Shown here in pieces: positions 5,320 to 5,648 of a DNA stretch of 5,648 bases. The stretch spans positions 1 through 5,648 of the forward strand of contig DATDAH010000012.1 of assembly GCA_036525535.1 (NCBI GenBank). The letters run 5' to 3'. The translations under genes and the position numbers were made by a program. The notes below the pieces were generated by a model. It saw only the letters and a list, made by a program, of their open reading frames with translations, made no database searches and was not told where the DNA came from. This DNA comes from DATDAH01 sp036525535 (GTDB taxonomy: Bacteria > Actinomycetota > Acidimicrobiia > Acidimicrobiales > DATDAH01). Position 1 is the stretch's first letter; each line of letters starts with the position of its first letter.

Positions 5320-5648
5320 ACCCGCCGGCGAGGGCCAAGGCCCCACCCAGGGCGTCGAGCCAGTAGTGGTTGGCCGTCACCACGATGGCGTAGAGCGTCA
5401 GCCACGGGTACGCGGCGATGGCGATCCGGGACCAGCGGTGCTTCATGTGCGGGACGAGGACGAGGAACACCCACGCGGACCACGCGAAGTGCAGGCTCGG
5501 CATGGCTGCGTACTGGTTGGAGATCTGCTCCATCGTGCCGCTGTCGAAGGACCACAGCCCGCCGTACTGGGCCAGCGTGTCGACGAAGCCGTAGCTGGCG
5601 CAGGCCCCGAACTGGCCACAGTCGTCGAGGAGCCGGGGCGGCATGAGC
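5243..5648 (-). CDS. PAP2_3 / inositol-phosphorylceramide-synthase-like membrane protein (5' end outside window)
   Basis: C-terminal part of a PAP2-superfamily membrane protein of the Aur1/IPC-synthase-like group. Counting from the Met encoded at 5644-5642, the visible part has PPRLL (2-6) and GFVDTL (19-24), then AAMPSLHFAWSAW with the PSLH motif (P49-H52), then TANHYWLDALGG with H93 and D97. These are the second and third phosphatase motifs. Hydrophobic helices at about 53-66, 74-91 and 98-115 end in an Arg/Ala tail. The frame is open to the window edge. APPRLL-like sequence is normally internal in this group, so the Met at 5644 is probably not the start. Family members hydrolyse or transfer lipid phosphate or phospho-inositol head groups; the substrate here is unknown. 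The stop (5245-5243) lies inside the hydrolase gene on the other strand. Confidence 0.85.
   Translation of the reverse strand, partial: LMPPRLLDDCGQFGACASYGFVDTLAQYGGLWSFDSGTMEQISNQYAAMPSLHFAWSAWVFLVLVPHMKHRWSRIAIAAYPWLTLYAIVVTANHYWLDALGGALALAGGFSLAWLLREGGRRLRSRARAAPAPA

Noticed and set aside
4189..5346. Minus-strand frame of 385 codons opposite the membrane cassette
   Set aside because: Glu/Gly/Pro-rich shadow; the plus strand shows membrane segments and conserved His/Asp residues instead.

Overview
The window is very GC-rich, densely coded bacterial DNA with GTG starts, 4-nt start/stop overlaps and what look like leaderless starts. This suggests a high-GC actinobacterium. The style of Dxs and of the Nfu protein would fit Acidimicrobiia, but that placement is an impression, not a computed result. 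I see no mobile element, tRNA, rRNA or CRISPR array.

Layout. (1) Positions 1-414, plus strand: the 3' part of an Nfu/NfuA-type iron-sulfur carrier gene, cut by the window edge. (2) Positions 415-645: a 231-bp gap between convergent genes. It holds a promoter-like element with two abutting palindromes, followed by three predicted stem-loops, two of them perfect 10-bp stems lying back to back. (3) Positions 3854-646, minus strand: a likely three-gene operon read in the order PAP2 phosphatase, endonuclease/exonuclease/phosphatase (EEP) hydrolase, dxs. The first two overlap by a GTGA; dxs follows after 54 bp. (4) Positions 3897-5319, plus strand: a divergent, tightly coupled three-gene cassette. 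It encodes a small CxxC protein, a 68-aa two-helix membrane protein and a YdjM-like (DUF457-type) membrane metal-dependent hydrolase, joined by ATGA and GTGA overlaps. (5) Positions 5648-5243, minus strand: the 3' part of a second PAP2-type gene (PAP2_3 / inositol-phosphorylceramide-synthase-like). Its end overlaps the hydrolase gene tail to tail by 77 bp.

How the genes may work together. Dxs makes the first intermediate of the MEP isoprenoid pathway. Nfu proteins deliver Fe-S clusters, which the last two MEP enzymes (IspG, IspH) need. The PAP2 and EEP proteins are phosphoester hydrolases that could act on lipid or prenyl phosphates. The region as a whole leans towards membrane-lipid and isoprenoid metabolism, but substrates cannot be read from sequence.

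The most promising undescribed items are the candidate regulated small RNA between nfu and dxs, and the compact plus-strand membrane cassette with its unrecognised CxxC protein.
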